Assembly: GCA_936440205.1 (NCBI GenBank)
Contig: OW387133.1
Span: 4,740,001-4,804,000, forward strand
DNA length: 64,000 bases
Source of the DNA: Lepidonotus clava
Taxonomy: Eukaryota > Annelida > Polychaeta > Phyllodocida > Polynoidae
Reading direction: 5' to 3'
Shown here in pieces: positions 33,095 through 44,091 of the stretch. How positions within the stretch are numbered: the first letter of the stretch is position 1; each line of letters begins with the position of its first letter. The translations under genes were made by a program, and so were the position numbers. Below the pieces are notes generated by a model, which worked only from the letters and a program-made list of their open reading frames with translations, was not told where the DNA came from and did not search any database.

Positions 33095-33365
33095 CTTTAA
33101 AGGGGAACATTTAATACACCCGTTGGGAGTCACATCACGTGCGTGTGCACGTTACCGTCACGGTCCCTGACTTTAGATGCTCATCCGGGGATCTAATCCA
33201 GTATACAAATAGTCCTTCCATGACCTAGGCACCTCTCACATATAAGTTTGAGAGACTATAGAGCGGACTCGGATGTAGGAACAGTCTATTATACATAAAA
33301 ATAGACGCGAGGTATGAACGTACTATGAGCACAACCCCTACTGACTTATGACATGACCTTTTCAG

Positions 33366-33663
<298 letters not shown>

Positions 33664-34204
33664 AGGGGCCTTCAATCAAGTATGTACACGGCAAGGTGGG
33701 ATGGAGGACTGAACGTTTTGAAAATACGGTTACTTTCCTGAATAAATGTTGACTTCAGCCCGAGGGGTGGGGGGTGGGGCGGGATATGAAATTTAAAATG
33801 AACACACAAACTTACGTATGTATTTAATGGCAAAAGTAATACAGTCAAGCCAAAAACCAATGTATTAGTACCCCATTTCAAATAGCCTATACCCGCCCCT
33901 GTCCCTTTCCCCCTCCCAACCCCTACCTTTTGTCCACATGTCCCCACAATCCCACATGATCCCTGGTTGGTTGGTTTGAGCTACCAGACTCAATAACACT
34001 GGAGTACTGAATTTCACCTTGGTCTTAAATGATTGAATCTATGAGCAGATAAAGAGTATTACAATATTATGGGTTATGTACATCAACAAATAATTACAAT
34101 AAATAATATAATAAAGAACAATAAACATAATACTGTAATATATGAGCGGCCACGTGATAAATTGATACATATATGTATATAATTGATACATATATATATG
34201 TATA

Positions 34205-34397
34205 CAGTAGCGGACCCCCGGGGGGGACAAAAAAGTGGTTGCCCCCCCCCCCCTCCCCCCATAGACTGTGCAGATATTTCCCCTGAATAATCTAAGTTTG
34301 TTGTTTCATACGAATCTGACGTTATTCATTTTCACTCTTTTATAGGTGGGGTTGGTTTGCCCCTCCCCCCATATGACTGACTCTGGATCCGCCCCTG
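34205..34397 (+). mobile_element. G-tract MITE, family C-like
   Basis: CAGTAGCGGACCCCCGGGG at the left and GACTCTGGATCCGCCCCTG at the right, with a C run and AGACTGTGCAGATATTTCCCC inside. TA repeats flank both sides. Confidence 0.6.
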
Positions 34398-34775
34398 GTA
34401 CATATATATATATATATATATAGTGTATATATAATAGATCTATATATATCTATAGCTATATATATCCCCAAGGTCTCTGTCTGCAGGTAGCTGACACCTC
34501 TCAGGGTCACGGGTCACGGGGGTCACCATGTGACTATGGGGAGTCAACTGTCAACATTAAGTTTGAATTCATTTTATTTTCTATTCATAGTATCTCATTT
34601 TTCCTCTCAACAAACTATTTCCTACGTGAAACATCGAACTTTTCTGATTCCAAAATTCTCAGAACAACTTGCTCATAATTTCCTCTCCATAAAATTGGTA
34701 GACGTCTCGATTCTTGATCTTGACATTATTTTGAATTGCTTTTTAAAATTAGGTTTCACCGCTCTGACGATGGAC

Positions 34776-35958
34776 TGAGCTGAGTGGTTATATTTTGATG
34801 TTAGTCTATTTATTGGGGAGTATCCCTTTTAAAGTTCGTACTTGTTCATATCCTGTCCTGATACGTTTATTCATTACTTGACTGCGTGATATTACATCGC
34901 TTATCGTGGATACTTCGTTTACTTGAAGATGTTAATAAAGGTGTTAAACTAAGATAATGGGGAGTTCTTAGTGATTATTCGTTGAAGTAGCTAGCTCTCT
35001 CCAGATTGATGTTATCCTGGATCATGATTCAGTTCTTAGTGGTAGAGATTCTAAGTAGAGGGGCTCAATCCTATACAAAGAACACGCACTTGGCAAGAGG
35101 TCAGTTTATTACATTCACGATGATATTCCGAAGGTACAGGTATACAATTCTCCATCCATACAGTTCTTTCCCTTTCATTTCACAATTCAAACACATCAGT
35201 AACAATCCAACCAGGTATAGCTTTCGTCCAGCTTCCCCTTTCGCAAGGTATATACGCTCTTACACTGTTGAGAGAGTCACCTCTCATCTACCGGTAACGA
35301 AGACCATTGGTAGGATCTCCGTCACTTCCAGCACGCAGCCCGTAAGGCTAAGCCTAAGCTGTCCCAATCCTTACTATCACCTGTTCTTTGTGGTTACTAC
35401 CATCTTAACACTACCCGTGTGATCCGTATGTAAGACTATTGCTCCATGTGTTCTGTTCGAACTCTATCTTGGTCTGCTCGTCTATCTCAAGTCTCATACC
35501 GCTTATATAGCGACAGCCAAAAGGCTTGTCGCTATACTCATTTACACTATTACTTAACGAAGTCTTTCTTATCTCTCATACTGCCCACTCTTACTCACAT
35601 AAACTAATTCCATTTCTAGCTATCATATAAACTAATGTTGACGGCGAGGCCTGCTGTCCTTAATATCTTTTAGCTAGATGTTTCGATCCATAACGTACCC
35701 TTACAGGTCTCCATCGTCATTTGTCACACCTGTACGTACCTGCAGGACGTGCCTCAGCCCGGCTGCAGTCCTTACGCCTGGGGACTTTGCCACTCTCCAT
35801 ATACTCTAACTATGCCACTAAACGATGTCGCCGCCTGGCGTTTAGCACACGTATCAGCGTTACAAGTTCCACTATAATATTCTTGCCAATACAAACGGGT
35901 TTACAATATTCTATTATATATATTTATTCTAGTTTTTCTTGCACTGTACCTCAGTGCA
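34776..35958 (-). repeat. 3' LTR (left copy)
   Basis: 1183 bp, matches 52599-53781 over its whole length with at least one mismatch noted. The outer edge abuts GGAC. No obvious polypurine tract was recognised just inside it. Confidence 0.92.
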
Positions 35959-37872
35959 GTCGACGGCGCTTAAGATCAGAGACACCTGCAACGTAGTTGT
36001 CGGTGGTTCTGAAATCAGCTTTCCGTTATTTGAGGTAGTTCTGTGTTCTCTCTCTCTAGGCTATACTCGGGAAACTTAGTAAAGTCCCCTCTCCTGGCTG
36101 AGCGACTCAGAATTTCTTCGAAGGTATATCAGTCCATCCATAGTCTCTGCCCATGGATCGACCTACACTCTTCCACCAGTCTCCATTTCCGGAGAACTGA
36201 TGACCAAAAGCAAATAGGGGTGGTTCCTCGCGTGAAGTCTTACCCCAGGACGTCCCGAGACGGTTCTGACATCCTAAACCCTGCAACGCAATAAGGCAAA
36301 TCAAGCAATAGAGTCTTCCTGCTCATTTGCGATGGTGCTTTTAGCGTTTTAACATCATTAATTTGATGAAACTTTCTGCATCTTTAGCATCACAATTCTT
36401 TCTCTCTTTTATCTAGCCAAACTTACTTAATTCTTTCTAAAGCTTTGTGCCCCTACACTATTCTATGTTCGTTCTAGTGTGCTTTCTATCTGTTACCTTT
36501 CTACCTTAACAATATCAATTATTTAGCTATCCCATGATCTGTTCTCTCTAGATGTTAGTTTCTTTTTCACCCATGATTCCTCTGGTTTTGTACCCGGGTC
36601 GAAATTTCCATCCCCGAAAAAATAATCTATCTGGGCCCCTATTCTTATGAGAGGTAAGATCAAGTAGAATGCTGAAATCTCCTACGGCATACGTCCCTAA
36701 AGAAACTTACATAATTTAATCCTAAAACATCCTAATCACAATTATATCGAATGGGGCAATTCAAGCCGTTCCATCCATGCCAAAAGACACGTAGTGAGGC
36801 CCAAATACCTCAAGGAGTATTACCCCATCATGATATGTTGGACATGAGCGAGCAGGTGGTCCTCTTGAATCACAGCGTGTATACGGAGCTATGACACCAG
36901 CTGCTAAAAAGCAAGCTATACATTTTAAGTTTACGAGATTATATGGATGTTTCATCCAATTGAAACAAAAATACAGTGATTATACATGGTGCGTTATCCC
37001 ACAACTGACAACATCTGACCTACTATCAATAGAATAGTAAACAATAGTATTACAGTAAGCGATACAGAAAGCGGTTACTCAGTACAAAGTTCGTTGGAAT
37101 GTTTTGTATGTTGTTTCTCCGGTGTCAAACTGACACCATCATTAGATAACATTATTTTGGCACGTACGTGATGCAATCAGTAATCTGACTAGTATTGTAT
37201 ATACATTATGAGATCAAGTTCGCCACTTTCTATCGTTTTTCTTCTAGCAAGTGCCAATACATCCCGCATGATACCGGCTCGCAGGGCAGCCCGTTAAGGG
37301 CTTAAATTGACTGCTGCGGTAGGCGTCCACCCCGGTGCCTTTTTAAAGAATGTTGCTGAGGTCTCATGCTGTCGCCATACGATACCCCCTCAACACTCGG
37401 CTGCCGCCCGGTGCTCCGACATCATGCCCCCCAGATGGCAGTACACATTCTGGCTCACCAACATAGGAATACACAGTTATCAGGGTGTGGCGGCTGTACC
37501 AATAGCAATACCCTATTGGACTACCACAACACCCGGTGTAAAATGAATTATGTTTTCGCTTCCTTTTGGGAACATTACCCCGATTCTATCTACGAAATAG
37601 GCGGAGTGCTCCTCTCCAGTCCACGAAAACTGTCCCAATCCATCTTGGGAAAAAAATAAAATATAACTTTCAAAATTTAGTGTCCTAAAAGTGATCATAA
37701 TTAGATCATATTAACTTCAAAAAATTTTAACAACTAAAGGTCCTACGCTAAGCATTACGGGGCACCGTTGCGCAGAGAACACCCGGTGAGGCTCGCCCAG
37801 AATCGTCACCCTGAGTTCGCCCTGCCTACCCCAACTCGTGTTTCACAATTATTTTAGTAGAGATTGGATTAA
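35959..37872 (-). other. non-coding tract of the LTR element, env to 3' LTR
   Basis: 1.9 kb with no long frame in element sense. It is present between the envelope frame and the 3' LTR and may hold the 3' untranslated region. Nothing else was recognised. Confidence 0.5.
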
Positions 37873-40800
37873 TTAACCAGTCTTGGAGCTTATATCTGCT
37901 AGCAGGTTCCCTCCGAAGGAGGACTCTGGCCGTAATGGTTCGTATACGGCGCCCGTGCCGCGTCTGTCTTCTTGGTCTGGCAGTTGCCTGAGTTTATCGG
38001 AAAGTTGGTGATTGAACCTGGTACGATCATCGTTCAATTTATTTGCCAAGTCCATTTCCAGGTTTGGGTTGACCGGTGGCGACGGTGCCTGTCTCTTTAT
38101 CTTACCACCGATCTTACTCCAAGATCCGTCGAACAAACATGGCATGTTTTTAGGGACAGGATACGCGGTTTTGTTAAGACTAATCATGAGCCGAGCCATC
38201 GACACCTGCTTGGCCGGGCCCATCATCATGTTGGACAGTTTTTCTGAAATTTCTAGCGTTGGAGGCAGCGGGATCGTCGTCGGATGTTCGCCTCGCCTGG
38301 TTGCCGCCCCCATCACCTTTTGTCCCCACTTCATCGACACCCGGTGTTTCATGAACAAGCGATTTACCACAATGTCCTCGATTAGGGTGTCTCCTTCCGT
38401 GAAGACATGCGTGTTGGGTATCATAATCTCCCCCAGGAAGATCATTTCGCGATGTGACGGGGCCGCTATCTCCAAATACAGCCCATCCCCGCCGGCTTTC
38501 GTCCGCTTGCGGTGCCTCCTCCACCACATCACAGCGATGAACAGTGCCAGCGACGCGATCGACAGCACCAAGGTGGCCGATGTCATGTTGGACACTGTCG
38601 ACGCTACCGGGCACGGCGGAGGGGTTGGTGGGCAGTAGGGTTTCACCCTCAGGGCCGATGCCCCAGCGGGGCTTCGGATCGCCAGGTAGACGGCTGCTAA
38701 GGGTCCCTTCAGTTTTAAGGCACATCCGATGAGCACTATGACGATCACCACTACTATCGCCAAGGCCAAATACGCGGGCCAACTATTTGCTGCAGCCCAT
38801 TGTGCTCTTGCTGTCCGAGCACCGTGCGCCAATCTGTCCCTCCTGTCGTTGATACGTCCCATCAGCTCTGTTAGGGGTATTTTGTAAGCGTATCCTTCCG
38901 CTTGTCGTTTCAGCCGTGATCGTAGTTCTGCTGGTAATGGATCCTCTGAGATCATGAGGGGTGCATCGAGAACCCGGTCCTCCATTTCGGTCAGTTTCCA
39001 AGTCTGTACCCGCAGCCTTGCTTTTAAGAGACCGCTGGATGGGTACTGCACCGAATATTCCTTAATCTCGCGATTACAATTTCTCAGGCTATAAGGCACC
39101 CACGCCCCCCGTGTCTGGAAGGCGCAGTCGCACCCGAGTCGCAACTTCGCGAAATGTTCGATCTTCTTTTGTATCGGAGGCCGGTTACCACAAATCAATT
39201 GTCCTTCTGCCTCCGCACTCACGATCAGCAGCTGTCCATCATCCAAGTATATGGCCATTTCGCCAAAGTCAGGATTAAGTACATAATCCAGTTCACACTT
39301 GCTTTTAATAGTGTCAGGGTCGTCGCGCAGCAACGCCGCGATGCAGGTGGTTTCTGACACTCGTTTCATGTAGGGTACATCCTTGCACAGTATAACTGTC
39401 TCTCCATAGCATCCTACCAAGTTCGCTGTCTGCATCGGAATGTAGTAATTGCCGCTGACCGACACCGCGATCTGATCTGGCAACCCCACTATTTGTAGCG
39501 CATCTCGTTCCACGGTACCCTTGATTGGTACTGGTACTGGAAATGTTCTAACGGTGTAAATGCGGAACATATGTTCGTCCGAGACCAGCGGGATTCTGAT
39601 GTATATCTTGAGCGTCTTGACGAATCCGCCCCGTTTGAGATTCCCTCTCACGAACATCGGGCGCGCGTTGTCATAGTAGAATGCGGGGTCCCTGAACGCT
39701 ACCGCAAAGCGCGGAAACGCCTGCCTGACATATTCATCCACTCCTTTCAGAGCTTCTCGTATGGCCTTTGGTGGAACTAACTCTACCGAGAGCTTTCCCT
39801 GTAGTAATTGTTGTGTCCCTTGTCGGAATGCTTGTGTTCTTCGAATCAGGTTTTGGTAATATAGGATCACACCCTTCTTGTCCTCCTCGAGCATTGCGCT
39901 ATATATCTGGTACAGCCTTACAGCACGAATGTGATCGGCATGTACCCCTAGACGCTCCTGCAGATAGTTCTTAGCCTCTTCGAAATCTTCCTCCAACGCC
40001 CCCAATTCTTCGTTCATCTTTCCCACCTGGCGGAACGCCTCCTGTACTGCTTGCGCGATCTCCGCGGCATCGCTGTCGTAGTCATACATCGTTTCAGTAA
40101 GGACCTCGATCATGCCTCGATTGGTCTCCACGTCCTCCGCAGTGGCAGTTCCAAACAGGTGGTAACTAAGTTTGCCGATAAAATTCAACAAACCGCGTTT
40201 GTATCTCATCATCAATGTCTCTGTTTCGGGCGTAATGGTGGAATTAGCGTTTATCTCTGGCATCGTTTCGTTCGTACCATTAGTCGGTTTTGCTCCAGGA
40301 CTGTTTTCTTTGACCATTCGGGCAATTTCCTGAGCCATCGCGAATCCAGGTACGTTGCGTTCCAAGAAGCCATGCAGGGTCTCAAGCGCTCTCATGTTGG
40401 AGGTTTCATTGTCCGCCTCAGGGTGTAAGGTGGCCACCGGAGCTTCATCATTCGCCTGGTCAACCATAGCGTTGAAAAACCACCTAAATGACCTTTTTGT
40501 CCTGTTCGGGAATGATACTGGATTAATCCAGTTGGCGTCGTCCACCTCTGGGAGTGCCTCTAGGGCGTCCCTTAAGGTTTCCGTCTGGACCCGCGCCAAC
40601 GCCTTTGCCGTAGAGTTTAACCAACGATTCATCGCTTCAAGTCTGAAGCATGTGTCGCGATCAAGTTCTCTTCCTCGGTTATTGGCGCTAATCCAACACC
40701 AGTCTGTTGCATTCAGTGACCGATACACCTGGGGTTCCACATAAGGAACTACTACGTGAAACCCTTGCAACAGGTGCGTGACGTCCGCTGTGGACATCAG

Positions 40801-40965
40801 CTTGCCTGGCTTCAGTACCACGCCGTAAGTCTCGCGACTCAAAGTCTCAGCGTGCATCGCGTCTCCAAGAATTGCTCTGGCTATCCTTGCTTCTTCAGTG
40901 GTCTCACCTCTGGCCACGGCCGACCAGAGGGCCCACATCACCAATACCGGCCAAACCATTGTCAT
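37873..40965 (-). CDS. env: envelope-like frame of the LTR element (F-type fusion glycoprotein)
   Basis: A 1030-residue open frame. It begins with a hydrophobic signal-like segment (VWPVLVMWALWSAVARG), has several N-x-S/T sites, and has a furin-type site RYKR followed by GLLNFIGKLSYHLFGT. That is the layout of the fusion peptide in baculovirus F proteins and errantivirus envelopes. A long transmembrane segment (about LALAIVVVIVIVLIGCAL) follows in the C-terminal third, then a second hydrophobic stretch. Fossil part of the LTR element; the family is inferred from these landmarks. Confidence 0.75.
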   Translation of the reverse strand: MTMVWPVLVMWALWSAVARGETTEEARIARAILGDAMHAETLSRETYGVVLKPGKLMSTADVTHLLQGFHVVVPYVEPQVYRSLNATDWCWISANNRGRELDRDTCFRLEAMNRWLNSTAKALARVQTETLRDALEALPEVDDANWINPVSFPNRTKRSFRWFFNAMVDQANDEAPVATLHPEADNETSNMRALETLHGFLERNVPGFAMAQEIARMVKENSPGAKPTNGTNETMPEINANSTITPETETLMMRYKRGLLNFIGKLSYHLFGTATAEDVETNRGMIEVLTETMYDYDSDAAEIAQAVQEAFRQVGKMNEELGALEEDFEEAKNYLQERLGVHADHIRAVRLYQIYSAMLEEDKKGVILYYQNLIRRTQAFRQGTQQLLQGKLSVELVPPKAIREALKGVDEYVRQAFPRFAVAFRDPAFYYDNARPMFVRGNLKRGGFVKTLKIYIRIPLVSDEHMFRIYTVRTFPVPVPIKGTVERDALQIVGLPDQIAVSVSGNYYIPMQTANLVGCYGETVILCKDVPYMKRVSETTCIAALLRDDPDTIKSKCELDYVLNPDFGEMAIYLDDGQLLIVSAEAEGQLICGNRPPIQKKIEHFAKLRLGCDCAFQTRGAWVPYSLRNCNREIKEYSVQYPSSGLLKARLRVQTWKLTEMEDRVLDAPLMISEDPLPAELRSRLKRQAEGYAYKIPLTELMGRINDRRDRLAHGARTARAQWAAANSWPAYLALAIVVVIVIVLIGCALKLKGPLAAVYLAIRSPAGASALRVKPYCPPTPPPCPVASTVSNMTSATLVLSIASLALFIAVMWWRRHRKRTKAGGDGLYLEIAAPSHREMIFLGEIMIPNTHVFTEGDTLIEDIVVNRLFMKHRVSMKWGQKVMGAATRRGEHPTTIPLPPTLEISEKLSNMMMGPAKQVSMARLMISLNKTAYPVPKNMPCLFDGSWSKIGGKIKRQAPSPPVNPNLEMDLANKLNDDRTRFNHQLSDKLRQLPDQEDRRGTGAVYEPLRPESSFGGNLLADISSKTG

Positions 40966-41225
40966 TTTTCAGTCTTTTCCTTAATTGAGTTTAGACTACA
41001 GCAATTTTCTGATTTCGTCGGTGTTTTCACTTAGGGTTATCACTGCTTGTCACCAAGGGCATGACACAACGCGTGTAGAGATCAAGTTCTCATTACCACG
41101 TCAGTTCTTATGTGTCTATAGTGATTTTCGCGCGCGTTTTCGCCCGTGTTATCTCCGTTGTTTTTGGAAACACTCGCAGTTTTTCATTGAGTCCACGGAT
41201 TTATCATACTATTTAAGGACTATGA

Positions 41226-41750
41226 TTGTTGTTGAGTCCCTCACACAGTTTACCCTGTGTTGCTCGGAGCGAATCGCTTCACTTTTGTCCCGAGTCTCCT
41301 CCGCCTTTACCTTCTCTAGGTTTTCTAAAAGATATGGCGTCCGACGAAAGTTATTCACACATTTTCTTCACTCTTCCCAACGGAGCCAGGGTTTATTTGG
41401 AACCCGGCGATTTCACCGCTGGTCGCAGTTACTTTGTTAGAGTTCGAGATTTCCAATCTCACTCAATTATTACTCGTTCAGTACGGAGTCGGGCCGTTGT
41501 GGTGGGCACCGTTCCCGGCTCAGAGGTGCGCGCCACGCACCTCCTAAGTCGCCAAGACAGCGCTCCGCAACCATCCACGTCGGCCTTGGGAGCAACCTAT
41601 GAGGCTATCAGCCCAGGCGTCCCTGTTGACGGCTCATCCGCTTCTGACTTACCACAGGTGGGTGACCCATGGCTATATCTTGAGGTTCTGTGTCTCCTAT
41701 CTTGGCCGCCACCAGAACGTGAAATTTCACTGCTTCGTCCTTTCTCATAA
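41226..41750 (+). CDS. antisense open frame in the LTR element accessory region
   Basis: Open on the strand opposite to gag-pol-env. The stretch starting at the ATG near 41334 (MASDESYSHIFFTLPNGARV) looks protein-like, and no long frame competes with it on the element's sense strand over 41334-41607. It is unrelated to any family I recognise. Whether it is expressed is unknown. Confidence 0.4.
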   Translation: MLLSPSHSLPCVARSESLHFCPESPPPLPSLGFLKDMASDESYSHIFFTLPNGARVYLEPGDFTAGRSYFVRVRDFQSHSIITRSVRSRAVVVGTVPGSEVRATHLLSRQDSAPQPSTSALGATYEAISPGVPVDGSSASDLPQVGDPWLYLEVLCLLSWPPPEREISLLRPFS

Positions 41751-42060
41751 TTTCTTTGATGGCGTTGAGAGACTCATCCGTCCCATAAATGCACAGTTCG
41801 GTTAGAGAAATTGTGACCCCTCTGTAAGTACTAGAGGTGGTAGTGTCTGATATTCCTCTGTCTTTTCTATCTTGTGATCCCCTAATCTCCGGAACCGTAT
41901 AGTCTGTTTGCACTGTTTTGTTCTTAGTATTAACGAAAGCCTGTATACCCTTATGCTTTTTAGTCAACGGTAGCTGTGCCTTACCTAGCGCCATTCTTTG
42001 CACAAGCGACGCTAAGGCATCTTCCATTGTCATCTGGAGGTGGTGACTCGCTGTGGTCAC
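41608..42060 (-). CDS. accessory open frame of the LTR element, sense strand
   Basis: About 150 residues, including EDALASLVQRMALGKAQLP and LTELCIYGTDESLNAIKEI, with amino-acid use like a real protein. Lies just upstream of the envelope frame in element sense. No family recognised. Confidence 0.4.
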   Translation of the reverse strand: MTTASHHLQMTMEDALASLVQRMALGKAQLPLTKKHKGIQAFVNTKNKTVQTDYTVPEIRGSQDRKDRGISDTTTSSTYRGVTISLTELCIYGTDESLNAIKEIMRKDEAVKFHVLVAAKIGDTEPQDIAMGHPPVVSQKRMSRQQGRLG

Positions 42061-43862
42061 CTACGGTTGCACCGGCTGCATCAACCAACGGTCAAGTCTC
42101 TGCCCCAAAGAAGGAGGCTCCGTCCACGGATGTCTCTAAGGCCGAGTGCTCCCGTGTGTCTGATGGATCATCTCCGCCTGCTCCTGCGGCCGTCCCCCCA
42201 ACGGACGACGGCGCCTATACCGCAGGCCTCAGCCCGGATGGTCCAACCAAGTCCGCGGCTGACGAATCCAAGGCTGCAAGCTCCGATCACACCGAGGGCC
42301 TCGATACCACCGTACAGCCCCCGACTGATCCTCCCACTGACCTGCTAGCTGAGGCTATGGCCTCCATCGGGTATTTCAGTCAATCATATGGTACGTCCCC
42401 TTCACCACTGTCCTTGGACCCCGTGGGTGGCTTCTCGCCACCACCTGAGGGTCTACTTCCTGATCCCCTCCTTAGGGAGCAGGTGGAGCGGGGTTTGGGC
42501 TGCGTGTCGCCAAGCGTGGACCTCCCTGCTGGTTCACCTTCGTCACCTGGACCCCGCTATTTCCTGCGGAGCCGGGGGCCACGACGATCCGTTGTGCGTG
42601 TCCGGTCGGACCCACCGTCGGTCCCCGTGGGGGTAGTTGGGAGAAGTCCAACTTCGGCAGGACAGGGCGGTAGCGAACCGGCTTCACCATCAACACCGGT
42701 CGAAGTCGCGCCTGTCCCCTCACAGGAAGGGTCACCGGTCGCCGAGGCCGAGCCTTCTCCGGCTGTGGTTTCTTTGCCGGAGGATTCGTCGCCTGACGAC
42801 GGCTCCCCTCCCCCTGCTGTAGTTCTTCCACCGTTCTCGGTACCTTCGGACGCCGAGGATAATTCAGCGGCCGTCGGAACACCGCAAAGTCACGCTGGGC
42901 AGGAGGAGAATCCGGCGCCGGAACTCGGACCGGATACACTATCCGCGGAAACCTTAACAGAAGTAGTTCTCGGCGTCTCTTCAAGTACGCTTCCAGGGCA
43001 GGCCTTTCTGTCTTGGACCACCAGGGATCTCCCCCCTGGTTCAGACGTGCCCCCTCCTGTTCCACACGTTCACGGTGACGGTTCCATTCATCCACGTCCA
43101 GCGCGGTCTCCCCCGATTGACTACGTACCTTTGACCGAAAGTATGGCAAGTCCCCCGCCCAATAAGCGCCCCCGTCGGTCTTCTGCACTCCCGACATGGG
43201 ACGCGTCGGAGCCTGAGTCAGTCCAGTGGGATCAGTTTGACCTTGATCTCCTAGCTCCTGCGCCCTCAATGTGGGAAGGATCGACATTAACTATGGGCGC
43301 TCCTGGTGACTCGGGCAAAACCAATGGGGGTGAAGGCGAGCGTGGTGTGTCTGGAAACACCGGAGTACCCGTCGGCATATCAAAAACCTCCGATGCCATG
43401 TCCATCACTCCCTCCGATCTAAATCCCTGCTCGCAGGCACGCAATATGTCCGAGAGGGCGTCCGCACCCAAGGCGGCCGCCTCTTCCTCGCACTCCCTTA
43501 CTATTGCTTCTAGCAAAGACTCATTCTCTCCCATGATTTCTGGTAACGACAGTGGAGCCCCGGTGCAGTCCACGTCGGAGCCATTATTACCCCGGGAGAT
43601 TGAGCAGATCCGAGCGATAGCCCGGGATCTTGCAGAGCAGGTGGGTTCGTCCCTAGACGCGTCGCTGGGTCTTGCGCCTGTTTCTACAGCACCGGCTCCT
43701 CCAGCAGCCGCGCCTCCTGCGGTTGCGCCTTCCGCGCCGGCCGCCCTTGTTCTCCCGGCGTCCAGTGTGGACTTTATCAGGGACCTTGTGCTGCTATACC
43801 GGGAGGTACGTCGGCTCGTCCAGCGCTGGCCAAACGCTCCCTCTCTGCCGGACTGGCTGTAG
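41976..43862 (+). CDS. long antisense Pro/Ser-rich open frame in the LTR element
   Basis: 628 codons open on the strand opposite to gag-pol-env. Composition is dominated by Pro, Ser, Ala and Asp/Glu, with a basic patch (NKRPRR, nuclear-signal-like) followed by acidic-hydrophobic WDQFDLDLLAPAPSMW, which resembles an activation domain. The region is GC-rich and is also open on the other strand, so one strand may be a shadow. Confidence 0.35.
   Translation: MPYLAPFFAQATLRHLPLSSGGGDSLWSPTVAPAASTNGQVSAPKKEAPSTDVSKAECSRVSDGSSPPAPAAVPPTDDGAYTAGLSPDGPTKSAADESKAASSDHTEGLDTTVQPPTDPPTDLLAEAMASIGYFSQSYGTSPSPLSLDPVGGFSPPPEGLLPDPLLREQVERGLGCVSPSVDLPAGSPSSPGPRYFLRSRGPRRSVVRVRSDPPSVPVGVVGRSPTSAGQGGSEPASPSTPVEVAPVPSQEGSPVAEAEPSPAVVSLPEDSSPDDGSPPPAVVLPPFSVPSDAEDNSAAVGTPQSHAGQEENPAPELGPDTLSAETLTEVVLGVSSSTLPGQAFLSWTTRDLPPGSDVPPPVPHVHGDGSIHPRPARSPPIDYVPLTESMASPPPNKRPRRSSALPTWDASEPESVQWDQFDLDLLAPAPSMWEGSTLTMGAPGDSGKTNGGEGERGVSGNTGVPVGISKTSDAMSITPSDLNPCSQARNMSERASAPKAAASSSHSLTIASSKDSFSPMISGNDSGAPVQSTSEPLLPREIEQIRAIARDLAEQVGSSLDASLGLAPVSTAPAPPAAAPPAVAPSAPAALVLPASSVDFIRDLVLLYREVRRLVQRWPNAPSLPDWL
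42472..43287 (-). CDS. accessory basic Pro/Arg-rich open frame of the LTR element, sense strand
   Basis: 271 residues, Arg/Pro-rich, with tryptophan-containing segments such as DEWNRHRERVEQEGARL and DPWWSKTERPALEAYLKRR. Overlaps the antisense frame 41976-43862. No family recognised; it may be a nucleic-acid-binding accessory protein, which is only an inference from charge. Confidence 0.4.
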   Translation of the reverse strand: MSILPTLRAQELGDQGQTDPTGLTQAPTRPMSGVQKTDGGAYWAGDLPYFRSKVRSQSGETALDVDEWNRHRERVEQEGARLNQGGDPWWSKTERPALEAYLKRRRELLLLRFPRIVYPVRVPAPDSPPAQRDFAVFRRPLNYPRRPKVPRTVEELQQGEGSRRQATNPPAKKPQPEKARPRRPVTLPVRGQARLRPVLMVKPVRYRPVLPKLDFSQLPPRGPTVGPTGHAQRIVVAPGSAGNSGVQVTKVNQQGGPRLATRSPNPAPPAP

Positions 43863-43876
43863 ACTTTTACCCTCAT
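43232..43876 (-). CDS. accessory open frame of the LTR element, sense strand
   Basis: 214 residues. The middle (NESLLEAIVRECEEEAAALG through DILRACEQGF) looks helical and acidic; the start is Arg/Ser-rich. Overlaps the following frame by about 56 bp in a different frame and the antisense frame over its length. Confidence 0.4.
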   Translation of the reverse strand: MRVKVYSQSGREGAFGQRWTSRRTSRYSSTRSLIKSTLDAGRTRAAGAEGATAGGAAAGGAGAVETGARPSDASRDEPTCSARSRAIARICSISRGNNGSDVDCTGAPLSLPEIMGENESLLEAIVRECEEEAAALGADALSDILRACEQGFRSEGVMDMASEVFDMPTGTPVFPDTPRSPSPPLVLPESPGAPIVNVDPSHIEGAGARRSRSN

Positions 43877-44091
43877 TTACTCAGAGTAGAAAATAAAATA
43901 GTTCGTAGCTTTTGGTACACTTCCACTATAGATTTGTCCGTGTTTTGTGACTTAGTATTTCTCGTGAGTTATAGCACAGTACTATATTTAGAGAGGTAAA
44001 ATGTTCAGATAATCCCCTCCGGCGGGTGGTTTTGTCTTTTGAATGGAACTCCTGTCCCTTTTCAATTGCGTAATGCATCTTCCATCGGGTC

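Noticed and set aside
35006-35422. 138-aa + strand frame, duplicated at 52829-53245
   Set aside because: Lies entirely inside the two LTRs and is duplicated with them; no protein features.
35959-36010. Polypurine tract next to the 3' LTR
   Set aside because: The sequence just inside the LTR is mixed (GTCGACGGCGCTTAAG on the + strand); no convincing purine run was found.
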